This document shows positions 31,191 through 33,590 of a stretch of 33,590 nucleotides of DNA, in pieces (positions within the stretch are counted from its first letter, which is position 1; each line of letters opens with the position of its first letter). This DNA comes from Gnetum montanum (lineage: Eukaryota > Streptophyta > Gnetopsida > Gnetales > Gnetaceae): contig MNCI01000900.1 of NCBI GenBank assembly GCA_015680685.1, forward strand, positions 540,087 to 573,676, in the 5' to 3' direction. The notes beneath the pieces are model-generated. The model searched no databases and was not told the DNA's origin. It worked only from the letters and a program-made list of their open reading frames with translations. Both the position numbers and the translations under genes were made by a program.

Positions 31191-32521
31191 TGTTGGTGAC
31201 CATTTGGGTAGTGACCACCAACATTGGAAGCCTCATGGTCTCGTGTCTTGGGAGCCATAGGATCAAAGGTGTTCTTCAAAAGGGTTTAGCTGCTTACTGG
31301 TCTCTAGCAATACCAAGGCTTAGATACCTCCAAATAAACTCAGTATCCATGAAATAAACTAATTATGAGTATGTGTTTGCTATTGCAAATGTTATAACGG
31401 TTGGGTTACGTATGAAATTGTAATTGTCTATCATAAAAGAGATTTAGCTAACTTTGTCTAATACTATGAGTTGTGGAGATTTCTATTTTGTCAAGTCACC
31501 AAATCTACATAGTCCTTATATTAGCTACTTGTAACAAATAAAATTTTACAAAAACATTTAAGCACAATTCTACCAATCTACTCCTAAGTTTCCCTAGAGA
31601 GAAAGTTCCACAAGAAAACTAGAAATAGAGTAAGATTCAATGGACTTAGAAAAAGAAAGAAAAGAAAGAAGATTCATGTGAAACCTCAAATATTTAATCA
31701 AGATAAATTGATATGAGTAAACACTTTGCAATAAAGCTATTTCTAATTCAACAACTATGAATTGTTCAAACTTTCTAAGTTTAATAAGCAATTTCCTAAA
31801 GACAATCTTATTATGCTACCAACAATCATTGCATAAAGTACAAAGTACAAGTCCCTATTTTGGCTAATTAATAGTTGTCAAAGATTACATTCAACAAATA
31901 TTTCAAAAAATTTAACAATTTCTTAATTAAAATACCAAGGCAATACACATTAAAGATAAAGAAGTTATTTTGGTCCCATCAAAATATCAAAGATTTTCCT
32001 AGATCCTTTATGCTAAAAATAGGAAATTTCATTGAGACATTACTATTAAATTGCTCTTGAAGCTTTCAACAACATGAGATATTTTATGGAAAATATTAAT
32101 AGGAGTATAATATTGTGTAAAAATAGAGCTATAAAAGCAACCTATAACAATTCTCAAAATTAAATGCCAATCACAATACTATCTAAACTATTAGCTAAGC
32201 AACTAAAACAAAAGGGGAAGAAAAGAATTCATACATTTATAGCAATGTAGCTAAATTGATGTCTTTAGTAAGTCATCTTACAAAAAAATTTCAAATGTCT
32301 TTTCCCAAATCCCCCTCTTCAATTTTACTATTAAAACCTTTTTATAGTGGCTTTGGGTAGTTACAATAATTATGAGAGGTTAAGGATGAATAAAAAATAA
32401 GGAGTTACAAATTCCATGAGAAGTTAAGAGATTTTTATGCCACATCTAGCAAGTGTCTCCTTAGTAATGGAAAAAATCAAAATTAGCTACAAGTATCTTG
32501 GAGTGTTGGTTGTCACTAACA
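31191..32521. mobile_element. Possible insertion with TGTTGGTGAC...GTCACTAACA ends
   Basis: The segment starts TGTTGGTGACCA exactly where the integrase resemblance stops and ends TTGTCACTAACA, an imperfect inverted match. TG...CA ends would fit a solo LTR. But the flanks (CCTAG and CGAAT) do not match, and integrase does not resume on the right. No coding region is seen inside. This is a weak call. Confidence 0.22.
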
Positions 32522-33413
32522 CGAATTTACAATTTCCATGGGAAGTTCCAGTTGTCATAGAAAATAAACTAATATATATGAAACATTATAAATCTTCAAT
32601 TTTTCTTAAATCATAATAAGGATATCTTTTAAAAGAATTACTCTAATGTTAAATTAATTTTCTTTATAATACACCAAAACATCCCAATTCATGATGAGAT
32701 TAATCAGGTTTGTCTTGGCAGCTCATCCACTCAATGACCAATCCTTGTGGCAATAAGGCTAAATTTCAAGCCTGGTGAAACATTTTTTTTAATAAAATTA
32801 TGTGAGGTCCCATAGTTTCAAAGGTGTAAACATCATTACAACAACTGGTAGCTTCTTCATGCAAATAATGGATGTGGCATTTATATAGATTTGAGGTGGT
32901 GTTTAGCTTCTTGTGTGATCAATTTTCCCAAATTCACTACAACATGCTCAAGCTTGTACTTCCCATAGAAATTCAAAGAGATCCCCAATGGCACACCTAA
33001 AATGGCAACTACCAAGTGGAAACAACAAAGCACCAATGCAAGAAACATCTAGAAGAACAATGATGAGTGATAGAGAAAAGTGTAGGCCATAGAAGCATTC
33101 TTTAACTAAACCCTAATTCTTGCCTCTACAAATTGATCAGATTTGAGTACTAATGCAATTTTCATATATGTAGGAATTGGCCATGAGGTCCCAATCCTAA
33201 GAAGGCTTAGGTTTAAATGTGTGATTGGGATCATTGTCGCTAGTTTGACCGATGCTGATATAGAGTAAAGAATCAACGGTATCCACCATTATTGGAGATT
33301 ACAATGCAAAATCCATTTTTAATTTCCATTGCTCGTGCATATGAATTAATCATGGAATATATGCACGAACAAAGGCATATATTCTGCACTTGGTAATCCC
33401 AGTGGTAGTCCGA
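32522..33413. other. Intergenic DNA, nothing recognised
   Basis: No gene or element signature could be supported. A short stretch at 32525-32546 repeats 32404-32425 loosely (TTACAA(A/T)TTCCATG). Confidence 0.45.
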
Positions 33414-33590
33414 TGTGTACGGCTAGTTGAGGAATCGGTTGCTCATTGCTAGGCTAGAACGTGTGATAAGTACGACTTAGTTACGAGCACCCACGGGTGT
33501 GTACGGCTAGCTAAGGAATCGGCTGCTTATCACACTTAAGCTAAATAGGTGCCTCAGTACGACCACTTCGAGCACTTGCGTTACGTGTGG
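33414..33590. repeat. 84-bp tandem repeat running to the window edge
   Basis: TGTGTACGGCTAG(T/C)T(G/A)AGG at 33414 recurs at 33498, exactly 84 bases on. Further blocks match: GGAATCGG(T/C)TGCT and AGTACGAC followed by ACGAGCAC or TCGAGCAC. Two units are complete and the window ends in what may be a third. It is more CpG-rich than its surroundings. Confidence 0.7.

Noticed and set aside
31191-32521. A confident solo LTR call
   Set aside because: The ends are TG and CA with imperfect inverted similarity, but the flanking 5-bp sequences differ and integrase coding does not resume, so it is kept only as a weak candidate.
1-33590. CRISPR array, bacterial operon or phage-like system
   Set aside because: No regular repeat-spacer series, ribosome binding sites or prokaryotic gene arrangement is present; every recognised element is of plant type.

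Overview
This is a plant nuclear window: one intact gene surrounded by old, decayed transposable elements. The plant origin rests on a Dof zinc-finger gene (a plant-specific family), a Ty3/gypsy polyprotein with the plant Tat-type second RNase H, an L1-type LINE tail and tRNA-derived SINEs. Sparse genes, high A+T, and CpG decay inside element sites suggest a large, repeat-rich genome, possibly a gymnosperm. The species cannot be fixed from sequence alone.

Layout. 1-3614 (+) is a stop- and frameshift-ridden Ty3/gypsy polyprotein: RT, RNase H, second RNase H, integrase and GPF/Y-type tail. It is followed by a 30-35 bp tandem array (3640-3935), a polypurine tract (4021-4034) and long LTR-like DNA with palindromic repeats and TATA candidates (4035-7573). 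7574-12233 (-) is a tandem array of a non-autonomous LTR retrotransposon, four LTRs sharing three ~380 bp internal domains, bounded by a near-identical 5-bp direct repeat. 12234-16105 is A+T-rich DNA with low-complexity tracts and a 34-bp tandem repeat. 16125-17289 (-) is a 5'-truncated LINE flanked by a perfect 19-bp target-site duplication. 18549-20605 holds copies of a ~155 bp tRNA-derived SINE, one nested in another and one splitting an older repeat.

24307-26416 (-) is the gene: a Dof transcription factor of 383 aa with a 17-codon first exon, a 958-bp intron and a large second exon. Its upstream side is CpG-rich with a G-box and a TGGGCCCA site. Two related copies of an older repeat (about 20235-20855 and 28405-28840) lie on either side of the gene.

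28025-33590 returns to repeats: two diverging SINE copies, a MITE-like inverted repeat, a tRNA-Lys-like remnant, a second decayed gypsy fragment (second RNase H to integrase start) and an 84-bp tandem repeat at the right edge. No conserved multi-gene system, CRISPR array or intact RNA gene was seen. The most informative structures are the shared-LTR array, the SINE family with its nested and empty-site evidence, and the small first exon of the Dof gene.
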